Origin: Stenotrophomonas oahuensis
GTDB lineage: Bacteria; Pseudomonadota; Gammaproteobacteria; Xanthomonadales; Xanthomonadaceae
Assembly: GCF_031834595.1 (NCBI RefSeq)
Contig: NZ_CP115541.1
Coordinates: 1,895,001 to 1,959,000 of the forward strand
Reading direction: 5' to 3'
DNA length: 64,000 bases
Shown here: positions 34,431 to 44,288 of the stretch, one piece after another
Layout of the letters: every line of letters begins with the position of its first letter
How positions within the stretch are numbered: the stretch's first letter is position 1
Notes under the pieces: generated by a model
Databases searched by the model: none
Seen by the model: only the letters and a program-made list of their open reading frames with translations
Told to the model about the DNA's origin: nothing
Position numbers and translations under genes: made by a program

Positions 34431-34793
34431 GACGGGCCTGTTTAGTGTTGGTGAGCAGTGGTGTGGTAGTAAGGTAGTACACCGAATCTGGGCTTGCAAG
34501 AGAAATTTTCGATTTCGGTGTTTTGTTCAGCGATCAGTCAGTTTGTGTTTGATCGCCTTCTGTCCGCACGGAGATCAAAGCAGGACCCGTGCCAACTTTT
34601 TGCCATTGATTTACAAGGGTTTTTCGCCTGAATCGCAGTGTCCGCTGTCCGGACACCTGTCCGATATGCAAGCCAGGACTGTCCGGACGCCGCGATGTGA
34701 CGTGCCCTGAGAGCGGCAATGACTGTTGGCCGATGCCAGATTCAGTGGGGGCGGGCTAGGATCGGCCTCCACTTTCACGACCAAGGACCCGGA
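34431..34793. other. Intergenic region with repeated GTCCGGAC sites
   Basis: 363 bases between two divergent genes. An AT-richer stretch near 34500-34540 probably holds the promoter of the VRPT gene. TGTCCGGACA (34646-34655) is a perfect palindrome and GTCCGGAC recurs at 34681-34688, with CTGTCCGAT between; these could be binding sites for one regulator. No gene seen. Confidence 0.35.
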
Positions 34794-37637
34794 ATGACCC
34801 TGCACCTTCGACCGCGTGGCGCACTGCTTGCTGTTGCGCTCTCTGCCGCCCTGGGCACGCTGGCCCCGGCACCGGTGCTGGCCAAGCCGGCACAGACGGC
34901 CAAGGTCGACATTCCGTTCGAGGAGTTCACCCTGCCCAACGGCCTGCGCGTGGTGGTGCACACCGACCGCAAGGCCCCGATCGTGGCGGTGAACATCTGG
35001 TACCACGTAGGCAGCAAGGACGAGCCCGCCGGCCGCACCGGTTTCGCGCACCTGTTTGAACACCTGATGTTCCAGCGCAGCGAAAACCATGACGGCGAGT
35101 ACTTCGAACCGTTCAAGCAGGTCGGCGTGACCGGTCAGAACGGCACCACCAATACCGACCGCACCAATTACTTCGAGAACGTGCCCACCACCGCGCTGGA
35201 CATGGCGCTGTGGATGGAGTCCGACCGTATGGGCCACCTGCTGGGTGCCATCGACCAGGCGGCGCTGGATGAGCAGCGCGGCGTGGTCCAGAACGAAAAG
35301 CGCCAGGGCGAGAACCAGCCCTATGGCCAGGTCTGGGAAAAGCTCAACCGCGCGCTGTACCCGGCCGGGCACCCGTATCACCACAGCGTGATCGGCTCGA
35401 TGAACGACCTCAATGCCGCCTCGCTGGATGACGTGAAAACCTGGTTCCGCACCTGGTACGGCCCCAACAACGCGGTGCTGGTGCTGGCTGGCGACATTGA
35501 CGTGGCCACCGCCAAGGAAAAGGTCGCACGCTACTTCGGCGACATTCCGGCCGGCCCGAGCATGGCCCAGCCGAAGGTGGACGTGGCCAAGCGCGAAAAA
35601 TCCACCCGCGAGACCATGACCGACAAGGTGCCGCAGGCGCGCATCTACCGCGCCTGGAATGTTGCCGAAGTGGGCACCACCGACATCGATCAGCTGCAGC
35701 TGTTCGCGCAGGTGCTGGGTGGGGCCAAGGCCTCGCGCCTGGACCAGCGCCTGCTGCACCAGGACAAGCTGGTCGACAACGTCAGCGCCGGGGCCTACAG
35801 CTCACAGCTGGGCTCCAACTTCATGATCATGGCCACGGTGAAGCAGGGCGTGGACCCGGCCAAGGTCGAAGCCATCATCGATGAGGAAGTGCGCAAGCTG
35901 ATCAAGGACGGCCCCACCGCCGCCGAACTCTCGCGCGGCAAGACCGCCTTCCGCGCCGGCTTCATCCGCGGCATCGAACGCATTGGTGGCTTCGGCGGCA
36001 AGGCCGACGCGCTGGCCGAGTGCACTGTGTATGAAGGCGACCCGGGCTGCTTCCGCCGTTCGCTGAAGGTGATCAATGACGCCACCGCGGCCGACGTGCG
36101 CGGCATCGGTGCCAAGTGGCTGGGCCCGGGCGACCACACCCTGGTGGTGGAGCCGGGTGCGCGCGTGGCTCTGGCCGAGGAACCCTCGGCCACGCCCAAG
36201 CCGTTCAACGTGCCGGCGGTGGACCCGAAGTTCAGCACCCTGCCGAGCCAGGTCGACCGCAGCAGCGGCGTGCCGCAGACCAAGCAGTTCCCGGAACTGA
36301 AGTTCCCGCAGTTGCACCGCGCCACCCTGAAGAACGGCACCCAGGTGATCCTGGCCGAACGCCACGACATTCCGGTGGTGCAGTTCAGCTATGAGTTCCC
36401 GGGCGGCTTCACCGCCGACCAGGGACGCAAGTCCGGCACCGCCAACTTCACCATGGACCTGATGGGCGAAGGTGCGGGCAAGCTGGGCGCGCTGGCCTTC
36501 GCCGACGCCGCCGACATGCTGGGAGCCAGCATGGGCGCAAGTGCCTCGCTGGACAGCGCCAGCGTGTACCTGTCCGCACTGAAGGAAAACCTGGCCCCGT
36601 CGCTGGCCCTGTATGCCGACATGCTGCGCAGCCCGCGCTTCGAGCAGGGCGAGATCGACCGGGTCAAGGCGACCTGGATTGCTGGCATCCAGCAGGAGAA
36701 GGTGAATCCCAACGCCGTCGCCATGCGCGTGCTGCCGCCGCTGCTGTACGGCAAGGGCCATCCGTACGCGATTCCGTTCACCGGCAGCGGCCGCGAGGCT
36801 GACATCCAGTCGCTGACCCGCCAGGACCTGGTCGACTTCCACCGCGACTGGCTGCGCCCGGAGCAGGGCACCCTGATCGTGGTGGGCGACACCACCTTGA
36901 AAGAAATCGTGCCGCTGCTGGAACGCCAGCTGGGTGACTGGAAGAGCACCGGCCCGGCCCCGCAGGTGAAGGCCACCGTGGACGTGGCGCGCCCCGCCAA
37001 GGGCCGCGTGTTCCTGATCGACCAGCCCGGTGCGGTCCAGGCCAACCTGTTCGCCGGCCAGGTGGTGCCTTCCACCCTGGATGCCGGGGCAACCCGCTTC
37101 GACATCGCCAACGGCGTGCTCGGCGGCGACTTCACCTCGCGCCTGAACATGAACCTGCGTGAAGAGAAGCACTGGTCGTATGGGGCCCGCAGCAGCGCCA
37201 GCAGCACCCTGGGCCAGCGCCCGTGGATGGCGATGGCCCCGGTACAGATCGACAAGACCGGCGAGGCCATGGCCGAAATGCGTCGTGAGATCGCCGATTT
37301 CGCCAGCGGTACCGAGGCGATCACCGCACCGGAAGTGACCCGCATCCGCAACATCCAGACCCTCAGCCTGCCCGGGGCCTATGAAACCGCCAGCGCGGTG
37401 ATGGGCACCATCAGCGGCATCGTCCGCTACCAGCGCCCGGACGACTATGTGTTCAAGCGCAAGGCCGAGATCGAGGCGATGACCCCGGCCCAGGTGCAGC
37501 AGGCCGCCGCCACGCTGGATCCCAATGCCCTGACCTGGGTGGTGGTGGGTGACCTGAAGCAGACCGAAAAAGAGGTGCGCGCGCTGAACCTGGGCGAGGT
37601 CACCGTCATCGACGCAGACGGCAATCCGGTGAAATAA
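34794..37637 (+). CDS. M16 family zinc metallopeptidase (duplicated, periplasmic)
   Basis: Encodes 947 residues with a signal peptide (about residues 1-30, ending LAKPA). The inverted zinc motif HxxEH is His86-Leu-Phe-Glu89-His90 (GFAHLFEHLMF), with the distal Glu in EQRGVVQNEKRQG. The second half repeats the fold without the motif (SGTANFTMDLMGEGAG), as in pitrilysin-type proteins where the second half is non-catalytic. Its substrate is unknown. It stands alone, followed by a GTAG-headed hairpin. Confidence 0.9.
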   Translation: MTLHLRPRGALLAVALSAALGTLAPAPVLAKPAQTAKVDIPFEEFTLPNGLRVVVHTDRKAPIVAVNIWYHVGSKDEPAGRTGFAHLFEHLMFQRSENHDGEYFEPFKQVGVTGQNGTTNTDRTNYFENVPTTALDMALWMESDRMGHLLGAIDQAALDEQRGVVQNEKRQGENQPYGQVWEKLNRALYPAGHPYHHSVIGSMNDLNAASLDDVKTWFRTWYGPNNAVLVLAGDIDVATAKEKVARYFGDIPAGPSMAQPKVDVAKREKSTRETMTDKVPQARIYRAWNVAEVGTTDIDQLQLFAQVLGGAKASRLDQRLLHQDKLVDNVSAGAYSSQLGSNFMIMATVKQGVDPAKVEAIIDEEVRKLIKDGPTAAELSRGKTAFRAGFIRGIERIGGFGGKADALAECTVYEGDPGCFRRSLKVINDATAADVRGIGAKWLGPGDHTLVVEPGARVALAEEPSATPKPFNVPAVDPKFSTLPSQVDRSSGVPQTKQFPELKFPQLHRATLKNGTQVILAERHDIPVVQFSYEFPGGFTADQGRKSGTANFTMDLMGEGAGKLGALAFADAADMLGASMGASASLDSASVYLSALKENLAPSLALYADMLRSPRFEQGEIDRVKATWIAGIQQEKVNPNAVAMRVLPPLLYGKGHPYAIPFTGSGREADIQSLTRQDLVDFHRDWLRPEQGTLIVVGDTTLKEIVPLLERQLGDWKSTGPAPQVKATVDVARPAKGRVFLIDQPGAVQANLFAGQVVPSTLDAGATRFDIANGVLGGDFTSRLNMNLREEKHWSYGARSSASSTLGQRPWMAMAPVQIDKTGEAMAEMRREIADFASGTEAITAPEVTRIRNIQTLSLPGAYETASAVMGTISGIVRYQRPDDYVFKRKAEIEAMTPAQVQQAAATLDPNALTWVVVGDLKQTEKEVRALNLGEVTVIDADGNPVK

Positions 37638-37650
37638 ACCGCAGGGAGAG

Positions 37651-37676
37651 GTAGTGCCGGCCGCTGGCCGGCAACC
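37651..37676 (+). repeat. GTAG-headed hairpin (GCCGGCC type)
   Basis: GTAGTGCCGGCCGCTGGCCG starting at 37651 forms a GCCGGC...GCCGGC stem. It lies 13 bases after the peptidase stop and may act as its transcript end. Confidence 0.6.
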
Positions 37677-37740
37677 TCATCCCCCCTCACCGTCCCGCCC
37701 CATCCACCCCCGATTCAGCCCATTCAGGCAAAATCCCCCC

Positions 37741-38082
37741 ATGACCCACCCGAGCATCCCCGCCATGCGCCTCCTGCTCCTCTCCGCCCTCACCCTGACC
37801 GCCACCGCCTGCACCTGGGTGCCGATCGAACCCAGCGGCAAGACCGTGCGCGTGCTGCCCGCCGGCCAGGTCCCGTCGGGCTGCCAGCAGCGCGGCGAAG
37901 TCGTGGTCACGGTCAAGAGCAAGGTCGGCTTCTACAACCGCAACCCCCTGCGCGTGCAGGAAGAACTGGAAACCCTGGCCCGCAACGAGGCCCCCAGCGC
38001 CCAGGCCAATGCCATCCAGGCCGCCGCCGCGCCGGCCGACGGCAGCCAGCGCTTCCTGGCCTTCCAGTGCCCGCCGCGCTGA
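37741..38082 (+). CDS. DUF4156 lipoprotein
   Basis: 113 residues from ATG 37741, or 105 from ATG 37765 (MRLLLLSALTL); the second gives a cleaner lipoprotein signal (LTLTATAC). After the lipobox Cys comes the family body TWVPIEPSGKTVRVL, GCQQRGEVVVTVKSKVGFYN, LETLARNEA, as in DUF4156/YjeI-like proteins. It would be an envelope lipoprotein; the biochemical role of the family is not known. A free-standing gene just upstream of oleA. Confidence 0.75.
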   Translation: MTHPSIPAMRLLLLSALTLTATACTWVPIEPSGKTVRVLPAGQVPSGCQQRGEVVVTVKSKVGFYNRNPLRVQEELETLARNEAPSAQANAIQAAAAPADGSQRFLAFQCPPR

Positions 38083-38195
38083 CGCATTCAGCCCCACGCC
38101 CGGACCATACGCCCGGGCGTGAATTCGTAAAGATGCGGTGAAAGCCGCTGGGGCTTACAATAGCGCCCCCTTCGCCTGAGCCTTGGCGCTAACTG

Positions 38196-39212
38196 ATGCT
38201 CTTCAAGAATGTCTCGATCGCCGGTCTGGCGCACATCGACGCGCCGCATACGCTGACGTCGAAGGAAATCAACGAACGCCTGCAGCCGACGCTGGATCGT
38301 CTGGGCATCCGCACCGACGTGCTCGGCGATATCGCCGGCATCCATGCCCGCCGCCTGTGGGACGCCGACATGCTGGCCTCCGACGCCGCCACCCTGGCCG
38401 GCCGCAAGGCGCTGGAAGACGCCGGCATCGGTGCCGACAAGATCGGCCTGCTGGTCAACACCTCGGTCAGCCGCGACTACCTGGAGCCGTCCACGGCCAG
38501 CATCGTCTCGGGCAACCTGGGCGTCAGCGACCAGTGCATGACCTTCGACGTCGCCAATGCCTGCCTGGCCTTCATCAACGGCATGGACATCGCCGCCCGC
38601 ATGCTGGAACGCGGCGAGATCGACTACGCGCTGATCGTCGACGGCGAAACCGCCAACCTGGTGTACGAGAAGACGCTCGAGCGCATGGCCCTGCCGGGCG
38701 TGACCGCCGACGACTTCCGTAACGAGATGGCCGCGCTGACCCTGGGCTGCGGTGCCGCTGCCATGGTCATGGCGCGCAGCGAGCTGGTGCCGGATGCCCC
38801 GCGTTACCGCGGCGGTGTCACCCGCTCGGCCACCGAGTGGAACCAGCTGTGCCGCGGCAACCTGGACCGCATGGTCACCGACACCCGCATGCTGCTGATC
38901 GAAGGCATCAAGCTGGCCCAGAAGACCTTCATGGCCGCCCGCGAAGCGCTGGGTTGGGCCGTGGAAGAGCTGGACCAGTTCGTGATCCACCAGGTCAGCC
39001 AGCCGCACACCGCGGCCTTCATCAAGAACTTCGGCATCGACCCGAAGAAGGTGATGACCATCTTCGGCGAGCACGGCAACATTGGTCCGGCCTCGGTGCC
39101 GATCGTGCTGAGCAAGCTCAAGCAGCTGGGCAAGCTGAAGAAGGGCGACCGCATCGCCCTGCTCGGCATCGGCTCGGGCCTGAACTGCTCGATGGCCGAA
39201 GTGGTCTGGTAA
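38196..39212 (+). CDS. oleA: OleA, 3-oxoacyl-ACP synthase III-like condensing enzyme
   Basis: Encodes 338 residues. OleA condenses two acyl-CoAs head to head to a beta-keto acid, the first step of long-chain olefin synthesis. The thiolase-fold active site is visible: Cys123 (VANACLAF), His265 (FVIHQVSQPH), Asn295 (HGNIGPAS), and Glu97 (SRDYLEPS). These correspond to Cys143, His285, Asn315 and Glu117 of Xanthomonas campestris OleA with a constant offset of 20 in numbering. It starts the ole locus; a terminator-like hairpin separates it from oleB. Confidence 0.95.
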   Translation: MLFKNVSIAGLAHIDAPHTLTSKEINERLQPTLDRLGIRTDVLGDIAGIHARRLWDADMLASDAATLAGRKALEDAGIGADKIGLLVNTSVSRDYLEPSTASIVSGNLGVSDQCMTFDVANACLAFINGMDIAARMLERGEIDYALIVDGETANLVYEKTLERMALPGVTADDFRNEMAALTLGCGAAAMVMARSELVPDAPRYRGGVTRSATEWNQLCRGNLDRMVTDTRMLLIEGIKLAQKTFMAAREALGWAVEELDQFVIHQVSQPHTAAFIKNFGIDPKKVMTIFGEHGNIGPASVPIVLSKLKQLGKLKKGDRIALLGIGSGLNCSMAEVVW

Positions 39213-39235
39213 AACGACACTTCAGTTGATTCCAA

Positions 39236-39259
39236 GGGCCGGTACTTCCGGCCCTTTTT
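39236..39259 (+). terminator. Rho-independent terminator-like hairpin between oleA and oleB
   Basis: GGGCCGG (39236-39242), loop TACTT, CCGGCCC (39248-39254), then TTTTT. It lies 24 bases past the oleA stop and 15 before the oleB ATG, inside what is otherwise a tight pair. Confidence 0.75.
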
Positions 39260-39273
39260 ACAGGTGCGATCTG

Positions 39274-40164
39274 ATGTCCCAGCTTCCCGGTTACCCCGCC
39301 CATCCGCAGCGTTTCGAAGTCCGCCCCGGCCTGTCGATGAGCTATCTCGACGAAGGTCCGCGTGACGGCGAAGTCGTGGTGATGGTGCACGGCAACCCGT
39401 CGTGGAGCTATTACTGGCGCACGCTGGTTGCGGGTCTGTCGGACAAGTACCGCTGCATCGTGCCCGACCATATCGGCATGGGGCTGTCGGACAAGCCCGA
39501 TGACAGCCGCTACGAATACACCCTGCAGTCGCGCGTGGAGGACCTGGATGCCCTGCTCAAGCACCTGGGGATCACGGGCCCGATCACCCTGGCTGTGCAC
39601 GACTGGGGCGGCATGATCGGCTTCGGGTGGGCGCTGTCGCACCATGCGCAGGTCAAGCGCCTGGTGGTGCTCAACACCGCCGCCTTCCCGATGCCGGCGG
39701 CCAAGAAGATGCCGTGGCAGATCGCGCTGGGCCGGCACTGGAAGATCGGCGAGTGGATCATCCGCACCTTCAACGCGTTCTCCAGCGGTGCGTCGTGGCT
39801 GGGCGTGGAGCGCAAGATGCCGGCGGATGTACGCCGCGCGTATGTGTCGCCGTACAACAGCTACGCCAACCGGATCAGCACGATCCGCTTCATGCAGGAC
39901 ATTCCGCTGAGCCCGGCCGACAAGGCTTGGTCGCTGCTGGAGCGTGCCGGCCAGGCACTGCCCTCGTTCGCCGACCGTCCGGCGTTCATCGGTTGGGGTC
40001 TGCGCGACTTCGTGTTCGATCATCACTTCCTGAAGGGTTTCCAGGCCGCGCTGCCGCAGGCGCAGGTGCATGCGTTTGAAGATGCCGGGCACTATGTGCT
40101 GGAAGACAAGCACGAAGTGCTGGTGCCGGAGATCCGCGCGTTCCTGGATGGCAATCCGCTGTAA
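39274..40164 (+). CDS. oleB: OleB, beta-lactone decarboxylase (alpha/beta hydrolase fold)
   Basis: Encodes 296 residues. OleB removes CO2 from the cis-beta-lactone made by OleC to give the alkene. It has the haloalkane-dehalogenase-like fold: oxyanion HGNPSWSYYWR, DHIGMGLSDKP, nucleophile elbow Asp110 (AVHDWGGMIG), and a catalytic His in EDAGHYVLED. Its position after oleA and the partner OleC/OleD genes downstream support this over a plain dehalogenase. The ATG at 39274 follows CAGGTGCGATCTG. Confidence 0.9.
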   Translation: MSQLPGYPAHPQRFEVRPGLSMSYLDEGPRDGEVVVMVHGNPSWSYYWRTLVAGLSDKYRCIVPDHIGMGLSDKPDDSRYEYTLQSRVEDLDALLKHLGITGPITLAVHDWGGMIGFGWALSHHAQVKRLVVLNTAAFPMPAAKKMPWQIALGRHWKIGEWIIRTFNAFSSGASWLGVERKMPADVRRAYVSPYNSYANRISTIRFMQDIPLSPADKAWSLLERAGQALPSFADRPAFIGWGLRDFVFDHHFLKGFQAALPQAQVHAFEDAGHYVLEDKHEVLVPEIRAFLDGNPL

Positions 40165-40167
40165 CCG

Positions 40168-40266
40168 GTGTGACGACCAACGGTCGTCACCTACCGATAA
40201 GGTTCAACGATTGCATTGGCGGATGGTGATCCTCCGCTGGTAGGTGACGACCGTTGGTCGTCACCC
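40168..40266. repeat. Inverted pair of GTAG-headed repeats (TGACGACCAACGGTCGTCA type)
   Basis: GTGACGACCAACGGTCGTCA with CCTACC at its end (about 40172-40198) faces GGTAGGTGACGACCGTTGGT starting at 40241. The right unit overlaps the LysR stop codon TGA (40261-40263). Confidence 0.75.
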
Positions 40267-41130
40267 GACGCACGCGATCAAATGCGGCAACGCAGGGTTC
40301 AAATTCCCTACCCGCCAGAACACCACCTGCTGCACCCGTGGCGCGTCCTTCAACGCTACGAACACCACCCCCGGCACGCCCAGCCGGCGCAATGACGCCG
40401 GTACCAGCGCCACCCCCAGCCCTTCGCCTACCAGGCTGACGATGCTCTGCTGCAGCTGGACCTCCAGCCGGATCTGCGGGCGCAGGCCTTCGCGCGCAAA
40501 ACAGGCGTCAATCGCTTCCCGCAAGGTCGGCACTACATCGGCCGGTGCGGTGATCAGCGCCTCATCCGCCAGCTGCGCCACCTGCAGCTGACGCCGCCGC
40601 GCCAGCGGGTGCGCGGCCGGCAGTGCCACACACAGCGGCTCCTCGAACAGCGGCTGCAGCGCCAGGCCATGCAGTTCGGCAGGTGCAAAGCCAATCCCCG
40701 CATCCAGCTCGCCCTCGCGCACGCCCTGCAGCAAGGCCAGTGGCAATGCCTCGCGCAGGCGCAGCTGCACCTGCGGGTGCGCGGCAATGAAGCGCCGGGC
40801 CAGCGGCGGCACTGAGCTGTGCGCCGCATGCATCATGAAGCCCACGCGCAGCTCGCCCAGTTCACCGGCGGCCACCTGCTGCGCGCTGCGGCAGGCCTGT
40901 TGCAGCCCGACCAGCACGTCGCGCGCATCCTGGGCGAAGCGCGTGCCGGCGGTAGTGAGCCGCACGTGGCGAGAGTCGCGCTCCAGCAGGGTTACCCCGA
41001 GCGCCTTCTCCAGCCCGGCGATCTGCCGGCTCAGCGGCGGCTGGGTCATGTGCAGACGTTCAGCGGCCTTCCCGAAATGCAGGGTGTCAGCCACGGCCAG
41101 GAAACACTGCAGGGCGCGAATGTCGATCAT
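40261..41130 (-). CDS. LysR family transcriptional regulator
   Basis: Encodes 289 residues from ATG 41130. The winged helix is typical (ALQCFLAVADTLHFGKAAER, MTQPPLSRQIAGLEKALG), and the substrate-binding domain follows. It is divergent from an AEC-type transporter gene with 91 bases between, the likely target. This pair sits inside the ole locus between oleB and oleC. The C-terminus (LIACVG) ends in a repeat unit, so that end may have been altered by the repeat. Confidence 0.88.
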   Translation of the reverse strand: MIDIRALQCFLAVADTLHFGKAAERLHMTQPPLSRQIAGLEKALGVTLLERDSRHVRLTTAGTRFAQDARDVLVGLQQACRSAQQVAAGELGELRVGFMMHAAHSSVPPLARRFIAAHPQVQLRLREALPLALLQGVREGELDAGIGFAPAELHGLALQPLFEEPLCVALPAAHPLARRRQLQVAQLADEALITAPADVVPTLREAIDACFAREGLRPQIRLEVQLQQSIVSLVGEGLGVALVPASLRRLGVPGVVFVALKDAPRVQQVVFWRVGNLNPALPHLIACVG

Positions 41131-41221
41131 GCACAAAGAGTATCGCTGAAGTCCGCCAAAAGCATTGGAAGGTATTGATGCCGGCGCGTAGCCTGCACCG
41201 CACGCTTTCAGGGAATCCCCC

Positions 41222-42169
41222 ATGTTGTCTGTGCTGGCCATTGTGCTGCCCATCTTTGGCCTGATCTTTGCCGGCTGGCTGGCCCGCCGCAGTGGCGCGC
41301 TGGGCCCGCATTCCACGTCCGAGCTGAACCGCTTCGTGGTCTACCTGGCGCTGCCCGCGCTGTTGTTCGACGTTGTCGCCAACGCGCATTGGCAGGCGTT
41401 GTGGAATCCCGGTTTCCTGCTCAGCTTCGGCGGCGGCACCGCGCTGGTGTTCGCCGGCACCGTGCTCCTGCAGCGCCGACGCGGCCAGCCGCTGGCCGAC
41501 GCCAGCATCGACGGCCTCAACGCCGCCTATGCCAACACCGGCTTCATCGGCTTTCCGCTCGCAGTGGCGGTGCTGGGTACGGCGGCGCTCACCCCTACCC
41601 TGGTCGCGACCCTGCTGACCGTGTGCGTGCTGTTCGCGCTGGCCATCGTGCTCGTTGAAACCGGCCTGCAGCGCGAAATGCGCCTGCACCACCTGCTGTG
41701 GAAGGTCACCCGCGTCCTGCTGCGCAATCCGCTGGTACTGGCTCCGCTGCTGGCGCTGCCGCTGATGGCCACCGGCACGCACCCGCCGGCTCCCGTGCAG
41801 ACGTTCCTGAAACTGCTGGGGGGCGCGGCATCCCCGTGTGCGTTGATCGCACTGGGGCTGTTCCTGGGCGAACGCCGCAACGTGCCCGCAGGCACCGGAC
41901 GCACCGCGCTGGGGTTGGGGACGGCCAAGCTGCTGCTGCAGCCGCTGCTGGTCTGGCTGCTGGCCGCCCAGGTGTTCCGCCTGGACCCGGTGCTGACCCA
42001 TGCGGCCGTGCTGCTGGCCGCGCTGCCCACCGGCACCGGGCCGTTCATGCTGGCCGAGTTCCATGGCCGCGAGGCCGGCACTACCGCGGCCACGGTGCTG
42101 GGCACCACCCTGGTGTCCGTACTGACCCTGACCCTGTATCTGACCTGGGTCGGACCGCAGGCCGGATAG
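41222..42169 (+). CDS. AEC family transporter (auxin efflux carrier-like)
   Basis: Encodes 315 residues with about ten membrane segments in two halves (LSVLAIVLPIFGLIFAGWLA at the N-terminus, and a C-terminal TGTGPFMLAEFHGREAGTTA with VLGTTLVSVLTLTLYLTWVG). The pattern and length fit the AEC/auxin efflux carrier family, which exports organic anions in bacteria. It is divergent from a LysR gene, which probably regulates it. Substrate unknown. It may be only a passenger in the ole locus. Confidence 0.82.
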   Translation: MLSVLAIVLPIFGLIFAGWLARRSGALGPHSTSELNRFVVYLALPALLFDVVANAHWQALWNPGFLLSFGGGTALVFAGTVLLQRRRGQPLADASIDGLNAAYANTGFIGFPLAVAVLGTAALTPTLVATLLTVCVLFALAIVLVETGLQREMRLHHLLWKVTRVLLRNPLVLAPLLALPLMATGTHPPAPVQTFLKLLGGAASPCALIALGLFLGERRNVPAGTGRTALGLGTAKLLLQPLLVWLLAAQVFRLDPVLTHAAVLLAALPTGTGPFMLAEFHGREAGTTAATVLGTTLVSVLTLTLYLTWVGPQAG

Positions 42170-42175
42170 GGCGGT

Positions 42176-42529
42176 TCAGTCCTTGAGCGGCCAGTCGGCC
42201 GGGGTCAGCGCCGGCATGCCGAAGGCAATGCGCGCCTTGTCGCACTGCGGGCTGGCCTTGCCGTACTCCCACGAGGCATCGACCTCACGGCACACACTGG
42301 GCCGGTTGGGGTGAATGCTGCAGCGCGAATAGACCCCGATCTCGGCATCCAGCGCGACGCAACGTACCGGCTTGGAGTGGGTGCCGCGCATGCACAACCG
42401 GTGCGGGTCCAGCACTTCGGTCAGTTCGTGCGGCACACCGCCGGGGGTGACCTCGTCAGACTCCATCCAGTGGAAGGCCACGCGGTACTGGGTACAACAC
42501 GCGCCGCAGGTCATGCAGGGATGGGCCAT
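42176..42529 (-). CDS. YkgJ family cysteine-cluster protein
   Basis: 117 residues from ATG 42529. The N-terminal CMTCGACCTQYR and CSIHPNRPSVCREV clusters match the YkgJ/UPF0153 group of predicted zinc- or iron-chelating proteins. It converges with the AEC gene (6-base gap) and is divergent from oleC (103 bases between starts). The family's function is not established. Confidence 0.8.
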   Translation of the reverse strand: MAHPCMTCGACCTQYRVAFHWMESDEVTPGGVPHELTEVLDPHRLCMRGTHSKPVRCVALDAEIGVYSRCSIHPNRPSVCREVDASWEYGKASPQCDKARIAFGMPALTPADWPLKD

Positions 42530-42632
42530 GGATGCCGGCCTTCGGGCGGCAGAGAGTGCAGGGGGAAGGGCGCGAATTTTCCACGCTGACGGCCGCCGCG
42601 CAAGATTTTTCTGCAGCGGCGACAATGAACGG

Positions 42633-44288
42633 ATGAACAGCCCCACCAACATCGCCGCGCGCCTGCCCGAACTGGCCCGCGAACGCCCCGACCAGATTGC
42701 CATCCGCTGCCCCGGAAAGCCCGGCCCCACCGGCATGGCGCGCTATGACGTGACCCTGGACTACCGCACCCTCAACGCCCGCAGCGACGCCATGGCGGCC
42801 GGGCTGGCCGCCTACGGCATCGGCCGTGGCGTGCGCGCGGTGGTGATGGTGCGGCCCTCGCCGGAGTTCTTCCTGCTGATGTTCGCGCTGTTCAAGAACG
42901 GCGCGGTGCCGGTGCTGGTCGACCCCGGCATCGACAAGCGCGCGCTCAAGCAGTGCCTGGACGAAGCCCAGCCGCAGGCCTTCATCGGCATCGGCCTGGC
43001 CCATGTGGCGCGGCTGGTGCTGCGCTGGTGCCCGGGCGCGAAGTCCCTGGTGACCGTGGGCCGGCGCTGGGGCTGGGGCGGCACCACCCTGGCCCAGCTG
43101 GAGGCGCAGGGAGCCAGCGCGCCGCAGCCGATCGCCGCGACCGACGGCGACGACGTGGCCGCGATCCTGTTCACCAGCGGCTCCACCGGCGTACCCAAGG
43201 GCGTGGTCTACCGCCACCGTCACTTCGTGGGGCAGGTGGACCTGCTGCGCTCGGCGTTCGGCATGGAAGCGGGGGGCGTGGACCTGCCCACCTTCCCGCC
43301 GTTCGCCCTGTTCGACCCGGCGCTGGGCCTGACCTCGGTGATTCCGGACATGGACCCCACGCGCCCGGCCAAGGCCGATCCGCGCAAGCTGCACGACGCC
43401 ATCGCCCGCTTCGGGGTGACCCAGCTGTTCGGTTCGCCGGCGCTGATCCGGGTGCTGGCCGACCACGGCCAGCCGCTGCCCGGCGTGCGCCGGGTGACCT
43501 CGGCCGGCGCGCCGGTGCCGCCGGACGTGGTGGCGCGGTTCCGCCGCCTGCTGCCTGACGACGCGCAGTTCTGGACCCCATACGGCGCCACCGAATGCCT
43601 GCCCGTCGCCGTGGTCGAAGGCCGTGAGCTGGAAAGCACCCGCGAGGCTACCGAGCACGGGGCTGGCACCTGCGTCGGCCGCGTGGTCGCGCCCAACCAG
43701 GTCCGTATCATCGCCATCGATGACGCACCCCTGCCGCAGTGGACGCAGGTGCGCGAAGTGGCCACCGGCGTGGTCGGCGAGATCACCGTCGCCGGCCCGA
43801 CTGCCACCGACAGCTATTTCAACCGTCCGCAGGCCACCGCCGCTGCCAAGATCAGCGAAACCCTGGCCGATGGCAGCACCCGCGTGGTCCACCGCATGGG
43901 CGACGTCGGTTACTTCGACGACCAGGGCCGGCTGTGGTTCTGCGGCCGCAAGACCCAACGCCTGGAAACCGCGCAGGGCCCGCTGTACACCGAGCAGGTC
44001 GAGCCCGTGTTCAACACCCTGGAGGGCATTGCCCGCACCGCGCTGGTCGGCGTGGGTGCGCCCGGGCAACAGGTGCCGGTGCTGTGCTATGAACTCAAGC
44101 CGGGCACCAGCGATTCACCGGCGCTGCAGCAGCGCCTGCGTGATCACGCGCTGGCGCATCCCGGCACTGCGCGCATCGAGCGCTTCCTGGTGCACCCGGG
44201 CTTCCCCGTCGACATCCGTCACAACGCCAAGATCGGCCGCGAAAAGCTGACGGTCTGGGCCGCAACCCGCATGGAACAACACGCATGA
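42633..44288 (+). CDS. oleC: OleC, olefin beta-lactone synthetase
   Basis: Encodes 551 residues of the acyl-AMP ligase (ANL) superfamily. Motif A3 [15 protein letters not shown] lies near residue 180; also [24 protein letters not shown], and the C-terminal lysine region [11 protein letters not shown]. OleC uses ATP to turn the beta-hydroxy acid from OleD into a beta-lactone, which OleB decarboxylates. The ATG at 42633 is preferred over a distant in-frame start. The stop overlaps oleD by 4 bases (ATGA). Confidence 0.93.
   Translation: MNSPTNIAARLPELARERPDQIAIRCPGKPGPTGMARYDVTLDYRTLNARSDAMAAGLAAYGIGRGVRAVVMVRPSPEFFLLMFALFKNGAVPVLVDPGIDKRALKQCLDEAQPQAFIGIGLAHVARLVLRWCPGAKSLVTVGRRWGWGGTTLAQLEAQGASAPQPIAATDGDDVAAILFTSGSTGVPKGVVYRHRHFVGQVDLLRSAFGMEAGGVDLPTFPPFALFDPALGLTSVIPDMDPTRPAKADPRKLHDAIARFGVTQLFGSPALIRVLADHGQPLPGVRRVTSAGAPVPPDVVARFRRLLPDDAQFWTPYGATECLPVAVVEGRELESTREATEHGAGTCVGRVVAPNQVRIIAIDDAPLPQWTQVREVATGVVGEITVAGPTATDSYFNRPQATAAAKISETLADGSTRVVHRMGDVGYFDDQGRLWFCGRKTQRLETAQGPLYTEQVEPVFNTLEGIARTALVGVGAPGQQVPVLCYELKPGTSDSPALQQRLRDHALAHPGTARIERFLVHPGFPVDIRHNAKIGREKLTVWAATRMEQHA

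Noticed and set aside
42456..44069. Antisense ORF over oleC
   Set aside because: His/Gln/Arg-rich shadow frame; oleC is well supported.
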